A stretch of DNA of 13,840 bases from Candidatus Hydrogenedentota bacterium (GTDB lineage: Bacteria > Hydrogenedentota > Hydrogenedentia > Hydrogenedentales > SLHB01): assembly GCA_007136375.1 (NCBI GenBank), contig SLHB01000419.1:1-13840 (forward strand), given 5' to 3'. The notes beneath the pieces were generated by a model. That model was not told the origin of the DNA. It did not search any database and saw nothing but the letters and a program-made list of their open reading frames with translations. Position numbers and translations under genes: made by a program. The first letter of the stretch is position 1. Every line of letters starts with the position of its first letter. Positions 1 through 6,646 of this stretch are shown here, in pieces.

Positions 1-1749
1 GCGGAGACCAGCAGTTGCATTGCCGCGCCTCTTTACGCCACGGACAAGATCGTCGGCGCCTTGAACCTCGGCGCGAATCAGCCGAAGGGCTTTTCGCGGC
101 ACGACATTGAAGTGCTTGAGCAAGTGTCCCCTCACGTCGCCGTGGCCATCCGGAACGCCCAACTCCTGGAGAACTTGCAGGTCTCTTTGGAGGAGGTCAC
201 CCGGGCCCGGGAAAAGCTGCACGAAGCCAACGAAGAACTCAAGACGCTGGACGAAATGAAGACCAATCTCCTGTCCAACGTTTCCCATGAGCTGCGGACG
301 CCTCTGGTGGCGGTGATGGGCTACACGGACATGATTCTCAACGAGAAGGTGGGTCCGGTCAACGACGTCCAACGGGACTATCTGAGCATCAGCCTCCGCA
401 ACATCGACAAGCTCGTCACGCTCATCGAGAACCTGTTGGACTTCTCGCGCCTGCACCAGGGCACGGAGACATTGAGCTTCGACACCTTCGACGTGACCGA
501 CTGCGCCCGGGGAAGCCTGGAGGTGGTGCAGCCCCTTGCCGAAAGCCGCAATGTGCGCTTGGAGCTCGATGCGCCGGAGACGCCCGTTCTGGTCGAAGGC
601 GACAAGGGCAAGCTGGGGCAGGTGTTTATCAATCTGCTCTCCAACGCCATCAAATTCAATCACCCCTATGGAACGGTCTCCGTAATCATCAACACGGGCG
701 ACGGGGTGGCCAACATCGCGGTGCAGGACACGGGCATCGGCATCCCGCCCGAGGGATTAAACAAGATCTTCACGCGGTTCTACCAATACGACAGCTCGTC
801 GACGCGAAAGTACGGCGGAACGGGGATCGGCCTTTCCATCGCCCAAGACATCGCGCGGCTTCATGGCAGCCGCATCCATGTGCATAGCGAAGTGGGGAAG
901 GGGAGCACCTTCCGTTTCGCGCTGCCGCTGTTGGCTCGCGAAGAGGGAGGCGAGAGCCCGCCGGTGCCGCTTCCCACGGAGACCGAAGCGCTCGTGGCCC
1001 TTGTAAGCCATGACCGGGCCCTCACGACCCAGGTGCGCAATTTCCTGGAGCCCGAAGGCATGGAGCTCCTCAGCGCGGTGAGCGCCGCGCACGTGGCGTC
1101 CCTGGCGCGAAAGCATCATCCCGACTGCATCGTGGTGGACGCCGACGCCAACGACAACGGGCACGCGGTGTTGCTGGACATCTTGGAGGATCCCGTGACG
1201 CGAGAGCGGCCCATCATCCTTCTGACGAACGACAACGGCTTGTACGAGCAGCACCGCGGGTCGCTGGCGGCGAAGGTAAACCGTGGGTTTCGCAAGAGCA
1301 CGCTCTTGAGCGGAATTCGCTACGCCATGAGCCAGCATGGGGCGCCGCCGAAACGGGATCTCGGCAATAGCATTTTGTGCGTGGACGACGATCCCGAGAT
1401 CCTCACGTTCATCGCCCGCTGCTTGGAGCCGGAAGGCTACACCGTAGACACCTGCAATTCCGGGGAAGAAGCTTTGGAAAAAGCGCAGAGCCACAACTAC
1501 GGGTTGGTGCTGCTGGACATCGCGATGCCTGGCCTGGACGGTTGGGAGACCTGCCGGCGCATCCGCTCGGACGAAGCGCTCACAGGGATCAAGGTCTACC
1601 TTGTCACGGCCAAGCCTATCGAGCAAGACAGCTCCCGCGCCGAGGAAGTGGGCGCGGACGGTTATCTGCTTAAGCCCTTCCGTCCCGACGACCTGGTCGA
1701 GATCGTACGGGGACTGGAGCCGCTCCACGCTTCGAAAGAGACGCAGTAG
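1..1749 (+). CDS. Hybrid sensor histidine kinase, GAF-HisKA-HATPase-REC-REC (5' partial)
   Basis: Predicted cytoplasmic sensor kinase that autophosphorylates on His and passes phosphate to attached receiver domains. The frame is open from base 1, and the first ~54 codons read as the end of a GAF sensor domain, so the TTG at 61 is not the likely start and the true start lies upstream. Numbering codons from base 1: a coiled-coil linker at ~54-92; HisKA H-box with phospho-His H96 in SHELRTPL; HATPase N-box from N211, G1 box DTGIG from D243, G2 box GGTGIG from G272; a first receiver at ~325-440 with candidate phospho-Asp D380; a second, canonical receiver at ~460-575 with an acidic triplet in CVDDDPE, phospho-Asp D506 in LLDIAMPG, and K558 in LKPF. 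The first receiver is atypical, with SHD where an acidic pair is usual. No DNA-binding output domain is present, so the final target is unknown. The TAG stop overlaps the next gene's GTG by one base. Confidence 0.93.
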   Translation, partial: AETSSCIAAPLYATDKIVGALNLGANQPKGFSRHDIEVLEQVSPHVAVAIRNAQLLENLQVSLEEVTRAREKLHEANEELKTLDEMKTNLLSNVSHELRTPLVAVMGYTDMILNEKVGPVNDVQRDYLSISLRNIDKLVTLIENLLDFSRLHQGTETLSFDTFDVTDCARGSLEVVQPLAESRNVRLELDAPETPVLVEGDKGKLGQVFINLLSNAIKFNHPYGTVSVIINTGDGVANIAVQDTGIGIPPEGLNKIFTRFYQYDSSSTRKYGGTGIGLSIAQDIARLHGSRIHVHSEVGKGSTFRFALPLLAREEGGESPPVPLPTETEALVALVSHDRALTTQVRNFLEPEGMELLSAVSAAHVASLARKHHPDCIVVDADANDNGHAVLLDILEDPVTRERPIILLTNDNGLYEQHRGSLAAKVNRGFRKSTLLSGIRYAMSQHGAPPKRDLGNSILCVDDDPEILTFIARCLEPEGYTVDTCNSGEEALEKAQSHNYGLVLLDIAMPGLDGWETCRRIRSDEALTGIKVYLVTAKPIEQDSSRAEEVGADGYLLKPFRPDDLVEIVRGLEPLHASKETQ

Positions 1750-3539
1750 TGCAATCCACAAAGCCTAAGGCCGTCGCGGGGCGGCCTTTTCTGTCCATTT
1801 GGCGGTACAACCTTCCGTATTGGCGCGCCTATACGGCGGGCGCCTTCCTGGCCGTAATCTTTACCGGCCTCGGCTTGGGCGTTCCGCTGGTGGTCAAGCT
1901 GATTGTGGACCGCCTCCAGGCCGGTGAGATGACCACGGGCCATCTGCTGGGCGCCTTCGGGCTTCTCGTGCTCATCGCGTTGGCCACGGGCGTCGCCCGC
2001 TTCTACCATCGCATACTCATGATCGGCGCCTCGCGGAGATTCGAGTACCAACTCCGCAACGACTACTTCCGCCACGTTCAGCGCCAGTCCCAAAGCTTCT
2101 TCAACCGGACGAAGACCGGGGACATCATGGCGCGCGCGACCAATGATCTGAACTTCGCCCGGGCGTTCATCGGTCCCGGCGTGATGGGCACGGTGGACAT
2201 GGTCCGGCTGCCCTTTACGCTGGGGTTCATGGTCTATCTGAGCCCCGTGCTTACGCTGTGGGCGCTCCTGCCCCTGCCGTTCTTGTCCCTGATGGTGTAC
2301 GGTTTCGTCATGTACATGCACCGTCAATCCAAGCGGGTGCAGGAGCAGTTCAGCAATGTCACCGCCTTTGCCCAGGAGAATCTCGCCGGAGCGCGGGTGG
2401 TGAAGGCTTACGGCATTGAGGACCGGCAGACGGGCCGTTTTCACAAGGAATCCGAGAAGTACATGTGGGAGAACATGCGGCTCTCCTTCATCATGGCGTT
2501 GGCGTGGCCCGTTATTGGCGTCAGCGTGGGCGCGACCATCTTGATCGTCATCTGGCAGGGGGGACTCATGGCCATTAACGGCCAGCTATCTCTCGGGGAC
2601 CTCACCGCCTTCATCTTCTGCATTGGCCTTCTCGCGTGGCCGCTTGCCGAGTTTGGGTGGGTGCTCACGCTCTATCAGCGTGGGGCCGTGGGAATGAACC
2701 GCATCAATGAAATTCTAACCGCCCCGCCTGAGATCGCCGACGGGGAACAGACCCGGAGCGACATAACGGACATCACCGGGGCGATCCGCTTCAACAGCGC
2801 CGCCTTTTCTTACGCGGACGAAGAGCCCGCGCTTAACGGCGTCAGTTTCGACGTTGCGCCGGGACAGACCATGGCTATAACGGGACCCACGGGCGCGGGC
2901 AAATCGACCCTCGTTTCTCTTATCACGCGGCAGCATGAGGCCACCCGCGGACATGTGTATATTGATGGCCACGACATCCGGACCATCCCTCTCCAGGTCC
3001 TCCGCGGCGCCATAGGCTATGTTCCGCAGGACGCCTTTGTTTTCTCTGACACCGTCCGGGCCAATTTGGCGTTTGGCCGTCCGGACGCCTCTCAGAGCGA
3101 GCTAGAACATGCGTGCGACACTGCTCAGCTTCTTGAAACAATCCGCGAGCTTCCAGAAGGGTTCGACACACTGCTCGGGGAGCGGGGGGTCAATCTTTCC
3201 GGAGGCCAAAAGCAGCGTCTCACCATCGCGCGGGCGCTTTTGCGGCAGCCGCGGATTCTCATCCTGGACGACTCCCTCTCCAGCGTCGACACGCGCACCG
3301 AGGAGGAGATCCTCACGCGATTGAAGCTGCACGCGGCGGGCATTACCACGGTACTGATTTCCCACCGGATCTCCACGGTCCAGCACGCCGACCTCATCTT
3401 GGTGCTCGAGAACGGCCGCATCGCGGAACAGGGCCGGCATGCCAGCCTGGCGGCGCAAGGCGGGCTGTACGCCGCCATGCAGCAGCGTCAGCTACTCGAA
3501 GCCGAGCTGGAGGATGGGGAAGGGGAGCCGCGGTCATGA
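1749..3539 (+). CDS. ABC exporter half-transporter (TMD-NBD), MdlA/YheI-like subunit with degenerate ATP site
   Basis: Inner-membrane ABC exporter subunit, 596 residues, usual size for a fused six-helix membrane domain plus nucleotide-binding domain. The membrane domain covers ~1-320, with hydrophobic stretches near 28-52 and 66-84. The coupling region FFNRTKTGDIMARATNDL at ~117-134 is typical of MdlA/BmrC-type subunits. NBD: Walker A GPTGAGKST 379-387, Q-loop Q427, signature LSGGQ 483-487, Walker B ending D507, H-loop H539. The catalytic Glu after Walker B is Asp (D508), the hallmark of the degenerate-site chain in heterodimeric exporters such as TM287/288 and LmrCD. The GTG start is inferred from the one-base TAGTG overlap with the kinase gene; the next in-frame Met is residue 61, inside the membrane domain. 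The ribosome-binding site is weak (AAGAG). The substrate cannot be read from sequence; drug or lipid export is typical of the family. Confidence 0.95.
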   Translation: MQSTKPKAVAGRPFLSIWRYNLPYWRAYTAGAFLAVIFTGLGLGVPLVVKLIVDRLQAGEMTTGHLLGAFGLLVLIALATGVARFYHRILMIGASRRFEYQLRNDYFRHVQRQSQSFFNRTKTGDIMARATNDLNFARAFIGPGVMGTVDMVRLPFTLGFMVYLSPVLTLWALLPLPFLSLMVYGFVMYMHRQSKRVQEQFSNVTAFAQENLAGARVVKAYGIEDRQTGRFHKESEKYMWENMRLSFIMALAWPVIGVSVGATILIVIWQGGLMAINGQLSLGDLTAFIFCIGLLAWPLAEFGWVLTLYQRGAVGMNRINEILTAPPEIADGEQTRSDITDITGAIRFNSAAFSYADEEPALNGVSFDVAPGQTMAITGPTGAGKSTLVSLITRQHEATRGHVYIDGHDIRTIPLQVLRGAIGYVPQDAFVFSDTVRANLAFGRPDASQSELEHACDTAQLLETIRELPEGFDTLLGERGVNLSGGQKQRLTIARALLRQPRILILDDSLSSVDTRTEEEILTRLKLHAAGITTVLISHRISTVQHADLILVLENGRIAEQGRHASLAAQGGLYAAMQQRQLLEAELEDGEGEPRS

Positions 3540-5425
3540 GCGACGGCTACCACATCGGGGACGAAGTCCAAGCCAAGGCTTTCGACGCCCGGCTCATGCG
3601 CCGGTTGCTCACGTATCTGAAGCCTTACCGGTGGCTCCTGGGCGGGGCGACCGTGCTCCTTTTGGGGGCCACGGTGCTCAGCACGCTAGCGCCCCTCCTA
3701 ACCATGCACGCCATTGATTGGTACATCGACGACCCTGAGCGGACGGAGCGCATGGCGGCGCTCGCCGAGGGGGAGGCAAGCGGGGTCGAACTGGATCCCG
3801 CGCTTAGCGAGCAAATCGAGGCTGACAAGGCGGGCCTACGGTGGCTCGTCCTCCTCATCGCTGGCATCTTCGCCGGTGAAGCCCTGTTGCGGTATGGCCA
3901 ACTGTTGACAGTGGCCTACGTCGGCCAGCGAACCATGTTCGCGATGCGCATGCAAATCTTCGGCCACCTCCAGCGCATGTCCCTTCGCTACCTGGACAAG
4001 AATCCCGTGGGCCGCCTTATGACGCGCGTGACCAGCGACGTCGAGAATATCCAGCAGACCATTGTCACGGGATTGGTGCAGGTTTTCAGCGACCTATTCA
4101 CCATCTTTGTGATTCTTGGCTTCATGTTCTGGCTCAATTGGCAGCTCGCCTTGGTCGCGCTGAGCACCGCGCCTCTTGTCTTTCTGGCGAGTTATATCTT
4201 CAAACGCTTTGCGCGGCGCTCCTACTTGGAGATTCGCCGGAAGATCGCGCGCCTCAACGCCTACATGCAAGAGAACGTCACGGGCATGTGCGTCGTACAG
4301 GTTTTCAGCCGGGAAGACACGAATTTCGGCGAGTACGACGGCCGCAACCGCGATCACCGCAATGAATGGTTCCGCCAAGTCCGTAATTACGCCGCGTACT
4401 TCCCAACCGTGGACGCGCTGGGTTCGTTGTCCATCGCCCTTATTCTTCTCGTCGGCGGGTACCAAATCCTGCATGGCGGCGTTCTCGGCGTTACAGCGTC
4501 CTTCGGCATGCTTTACGCCTTTATTCAATGGGCGGAACGTATGTTTCAGCCTGTTCGCGCCCTCGCCGACAAGTACAACCTCCTCCAAGAGGCCATGGCT
4601 TCGTCGGAGCGGATTTTCCAGCTTCTCGACACGCCGGAAGAAATTCAAGATGGGGAAGGGGCGATCATTCCCAATAATCTCCAGGGCCGCGTCGAGTTTC
4701 AAGACGTTTGGTTCGCTTATGAGACCCCTCAATGGGTCCTTAAGGATGTCTCCCTAACCATTGAGCCCGGCGAACGCCTCGCCATTGTAGGACATACCGG
4801 AGCCGGTAAGACAACTCTGGCGGCCTTGCTGTCCCGCTTCTACGACATCCAACATGGCCGTGTTCTCGTCGACGGCGTGGACGTGCGCGATTATCAGCAG
4901 AGCGCCCTCCGCAAGAATATCGGGGTAGTCCTCCAAGATGTCTTCTTGTTCTCGGGGACCATCCGCGAAAACATCGCCCTCGGCAACGGCGACATGTCCG
5001 AGGACTGGATGCGGGCCTGCGCACAATACGTCAACGCCGCCCCCTTTATCGAGCGGCTTCCCGGCGGCTACGATTACGACGTGGGGGAGCGGGGGTGCAA
5101 CCTTTCCACGGGCCAGCGTCAACTCATCGCCTTCGCGAGAACATTGGCCCATAATCCGCGCATCATCGTTCTCGATGAGGCGACCTCCAGCGTTGACACG
5201 GAAACGGAGATGCTCATCCAAGACGCCATCCACAAGCTTATGGACGACCGCACCTCCATCGTGATCGCCCACCGCCTCTCGACCGTACAGCACGCCGACC
5301 GCATCGCCGTGATGCACCACGGCCAACTCAAAGAGATCGGCGCCCACCAAGAACTACTGGCGCGCCGCGGTCTCTACTACACCCTCTACCAGCTCCAATA
5401 CAAAGATCAGGAAGACGTCGCCTAG
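3536..5425 (+). CDS. ABC exporter half-transporter (TMD-NBD), MdlB/YheH-like subunit with catalytic Glu
   Basis: Second half of the exporter, 629 residues, predicted to pair with the product of the preceding gene. ATG start with AAGGGGAG eight bases upstream; the start overlaps the previous stop as ATGA, implying coupled translation and near-equal dosage. TM1 is at ~33-55. An acidic, hydrophilic insert at ~62-100 separates TM1 from TM2, longer than in the partner. NBD: Walker A GHTGAGKTT 419-427, Q-loop Q467, Walker B ending D547, catalytic E548, H-loop H579. The signature is LSTGQ (523-527) rather than LSGGQ. In the dimer, this weaker signature would face the partner's Asp-bearing Walker B, while this chain's E548 faces the partner's consensus LSGGQ. 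That gives one degenerate and one active site, as known for heterodimeric exporters. Substrate unknown. It is the last gene of the + strand operon and is followed by a terminator-like hairpin. Confidence 0.95.
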   Translation: MSDGYHIGDEVQAKAFDARLMRRLLTYLKPYRWLLGGATVLLLGATVLSTLAPLLTMHAIDWYIDDPERTERMAALAEGEASGVELDPALSEQIEADKAGLRWLVLLIAGIFAGEALLRYGQLLTVAYVGQRTMFAMRMQIFGHLQRMSLRYLDKNPVGRLMTRVTSDVENIQQTIVTGLVQVFSDLFTIFVILGFMFWLNWQLALVALSTAPLVFLASYIFKRFARRSYLEIRRKIARLNAYMQENVTGMCVVQVFSREDTNFGEYDGRNRDHRNEWFRQVRNYAAYFPTVDALGSLSIALILLVGGYQILHGGVLGVTASFGMLYAFIQWAERMFQPVRALADKYNLLQEAMASSERIFQLLDTPEEIQDGEGAIIPNNLQGRVEFQDVWFAYETPQWVLKDVSLTIEPGERLAIVGHTGAGKTTLAALLSRFYDIQHGRVLVDGVDVRDYQQSALRKNIGVVLQDVFLFSGTIRENIALGNGDMSEDWMRACAQYVNAAPFIERLPGGYDYDVGERGCNLSTGQRQLIAFARTLAHNPRIIVLDEATSSVDTETEMLIQDAIHKLMDDRTSIVIAHRLSTVQHADRIAVMHHGQLKEIGAHQELLARRGLYYTLYQLQYKDQEDVA

Positions 5426-5437
5426 TCTGACCGCCCA

Positions 5438-5470
5438 GGGCGCCGCGCTTCACCGTCCCCGGCGCCTTTT
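5438..5470 (+). terminator. Rho-independent-type terminator after the ABC exporter operon
   Basis: Twelve bases after the exporter stop codon, GGCGCCG (5439-5445) pairs with CGGCGCC (5460-5466). This is a perfect seven-base GC stem with a 14-base loop, followed immediately by TTTT (5467-5470). A G-T wobble at 5438/5467 could add a pair. The T-run is short and the loop long, so efficiency is uncertain. The opposite strand lacks a T-run after the stem, so it should act only on + transcripts. Confidence 0.6.
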
Positions 5471-5558
5471 CCCACCGCTCCCGCTAACCGTCCCTCCTAA
5501 TCATCGCCGCCTCTCCCGAGACCGCCATCGACCCTCAACGCTTCGCGCAGCAGTCTTC

Positions 5559-5595
5559 CAGCCCCAAGGGGCAAGCCAAGGGGGAGAGGGGGCTG
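5559..5595. repeat. Inverted repeat with long purine-rich loop
   Basis: CAGCCCC (5559-5565) is perfectly complementary to GGGGCTG (5589-5595), with a 23-base, mostly purine loop on the + strand. No T-run follows on either side, so it is not a standard intrinsic terminator. It sits four bases beyond the stop of the short minus-strand open frame at 5600-5770, which fits a gene-end hairpin or part of a dispersed intergenic repeat. Copy number cannot be judged from one window. Confidence 0.35.
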
Positions 5596-5599
5596 TAAC

Positions 5600-5770
5600 C
5601 TATTCGTTCAGCGATCCGTCCTCCAGCGAGCCCTCGCCTAAGCCCTCAATTGAACGCTCCTCCGCACGCCACATCTTCGCGCGATGATAGTCTCGCGTTT
5701 CACGAGCGTTTCTGCTTCGCCGCCGCCCCTGCGCCGGTTCGTCGTTGACCCAGAAGGCCTCGTACCTGCG
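5600..5770 (-). pseudogene. Short open frame, possible gene remnant or dispersed repeat
   Basis: A 57-codon frame bounded by stops (upstream TAG at 5771-5773, its own TAG at 5600-5602). It reads as a protein-like composition near its start (RRYEAFWVNDEP) and ends in an acidic, glycine-rich tail (GLGEGSLEDGSLNE). It has no credible start codon or ribosome-binding site; the only in-frame ATG is in its second half. The overlapping frame upstream also stays open for about 60 codons, as expected for a frameshifted remnant but also for chance GC-rich DNA. No family recognised. Coding status is doubtful. Confidence 0.15.
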
Positions 5771-5924
5771 CTACGGCTTTTCACGCGCCGTGCGAACTGC
5801 ATAAGCTCCTGCGGAACAATACGTTACGAAGCAAACTTAACGCGCGGCGTCAGGTCAATATATGCCAAATTCAGGTGATCGCGAACCAACCGAGCGCTGG
5901 TCCGCGCCGAATCGGCGAAAGTTC

Positions 5925-5970
5925 TTGCGCTCCTTAATTAAACGTAATGTATATTATCGGACGTTATGTT
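5925..5970 (+). promoter_or_regulatory. AT-rich promoter-like island with a 9-bp near-repeat
   Basis: In an otherwise GC-rich spacer, TATATT (5950-5955, one mismatch from the -10 consensus) is preceded by TG at 5948-5949 and by TTGCGC (5925-5930) at a long 19-base spacing. ACGTAATGT (5942-5950) recurs as ACGTTATGT (5961-5969), offset by 19 bases or about two helical turns, which resembles paired protein-binding sites. The minus strand also carries GATAAT here, but with no good -35. No gene starts just downstream on either strand, so any transcript would be a small or antisense RNA. Confidence 0.2.
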
Positions 5971-6047
5971 CGATTCAGAAAAAGGGCTCTTTCCTTCGCT
6001 ATGGCGGCGTTCTCGAGAGGATCTCGCTGGCTGAGGCTGGCCCGGTG

Positions 6048-6353
6048 TCAGGCGTCGGGGTTTAGATCGGCGGCGGCGGCCCGGATGGCCGAAGCTGCCC
6101 GGGCAAGCGCCTTGGCGAGCTCGCGGGCCTCCTCCTCTCCCTGATCTTGGCGGGCTTGGCATTCGATGGCGAATTCGAGGGCGGCTTGCAATGCGAAGGC
6201 GTGGCTATCAATACGGCGGCTGGAGGCCTCGATTTCTTGGAGGCGTTCCTCGACGCGCGCCGCGATGGCTTCCGTGAACTCAGGGCTCTTGTATACAGGA
6301 ATGGTGAGCTTGACGCCGGCTACGCGGACAGCGATGCGTTCCGAACCGCTCAT
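6048..6353 (-). CDS. zapA: ZapA-like cell division protein
   Basis: 101-residue protein assigned to the ZapA family, cytoplasmic proteins that bind FtsZ, cross-link protofilaments and stabilise the Z-ring. The layout fits: a short beta-strand N-terminus at ~6-20 (IAVRVAGVKLTIPV), a helix at ~23-45, then a long helix at ~48-95 that would form the dimer/tetramer coiled coil, including the FALQAALEFAIE stretch corresponding to the conserved ALN-type segment. Length is normal for ZapA (about 100). The ATG overlaps the stop of the preceding coiled-coil gene as ATGA, so translation is probably coupled. The C-terminal part is very alanine-rich. It is the last gene of the minus-strand operon. The assignment rests on size, layout and the position after pheT, a known neighbourhood for zapA; sequence similarity to E. 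coli ZapA is modest by eye. Confidence 0.72.
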   Translation of the reverse strand: MSGSERIAVRVAGVKLTIPVYKSPEFTEAIAARVEERLQEIEASSRRIDSHAFALQAALEFAIECQARQDQGEEEARELAKALARAASAIRAAAADLNPDA

Positions 6354-6646
6354 TGCCCTAGGTGCAGCGACAGCGACTTGGCGCGGTCAAGAATGCGGCG
6401 CAATCCAGCTTGGATCTGTTCTTCCCGTTGGCGAAGGCGCGCGCAAGTATCTTGGAGGGCGTCGTAGCCATCCGCTAAGTGCTGGAGGGTATTGCGTTCC
6501 CGCTCCAGGCGCCAGCGGTCCCGCTGAAGGGCGTCTTTCTCTTGCTCAAGGGATGCGCGCTTGGCAATGGCTTCGCGCGTGGCGCGCTCCAGCTCGGAAA
6601 TACTGGACTCGAGGTCCGATATTTGGGCCTTGAGCATAGCGTTCAT
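6350..6646 (-). CDS. Small coiled-coil protein, possible ZapB-like division accessory
   Basis: 98 residues, predicted almost wholly helical and highly charged, with heptad-like leucine/isoleucine spacing from ~5 to ~90 (ISDLESSISELERATREAI and onward). No signal peptide, membrane segment or enzymatic motif is visible, so it is probably a cytoplasmic parallel coiled coil. The ATG overlaps the pheT stop (ATGA), and its own stop overlaps the zapA ATG the same way. A second in-frame ATG lies three codons in and could be the true start. ZapB, a short coiled-coil protein, is the known partner of ZapA, and short coiled-coil proteins (for example the TIGR02449 family) precede zapA in some proteobacteria. 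A ZapB-type role is therefore inferred from shape and context, not sequence identity. It could be an unrelated coiled coil. Confidence 0.75.
   Translation of the reverse strand: MNAMLKAQISDLESSISELERATREAIAKRASLEQEKDALQRDRWRLERERNTLQHLADGYDALQDTCARLRQREEQIQAGLRRILDRAKSLSLHLGQ

Larger units (their letters stand above)
5426..6047. other. Convergent intergenic spacer, no recognised gene
   Basis: This 622-base spacer separates the + strand exporter operon from the end of the minus-strand zapA operon. I translated it on both strands and found no recognisable protein. Plus-strand open frames at 5684-5878 and 5862-6065 have no family motifs, and the second runs into the zapA 3' end. Visible structure: the terminator at 5438-5470; a long-loop hairpin at 5559-5595; a small ACGGC/GCCGT hairpin at 5773-5791; a five-base stem with a three-base loop at 5905-5917; an AT-rich island at ~5930-5970; and a five-base stem at 6014-6026. 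Downstream of zapA is a classic location for 6S RNA, so I looked for its long central-bulge hairpin on the minus strand and could not build one convincingly. Confidence 0.6.

Noticed and set aside
61..63. TTG at 61 as the kinase start
   Set aside because: The frame is open from base 1 and the preceding 20 codons read as GAF-domain sequence, so the protein begins upstream of the window.
757..1761. 334-codon minus-strand frame opposite the hybrid kinase
   Set aside because: It lies within the kinase coding region, which has clear HATPase and receiver motifs. The translation is Arg/His/Val-rich without domains.
5975..6000. Terminator for the zapA operon on the minus strand
   Set aside because: A run of five Ts is present, but the only stem before it is four to five pairs with a G-U pair, too weak to call.
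5800..6047. 6S RNA downstream of zapA
   Set aside because: The location is classic for ssrS, but I could not fold a long hairpin with a central bubble from the minus strand; only short five-base stems appear. A covariance-model search would settle it.
5684..6065. Two plus-strand open frames in the convergent spacer (5684-5878 and 5862-6065)
   Set aside because: No recognisable motif, no convincing ribosome-binding site, and the second overlaps the zapA 3' end in antisense.
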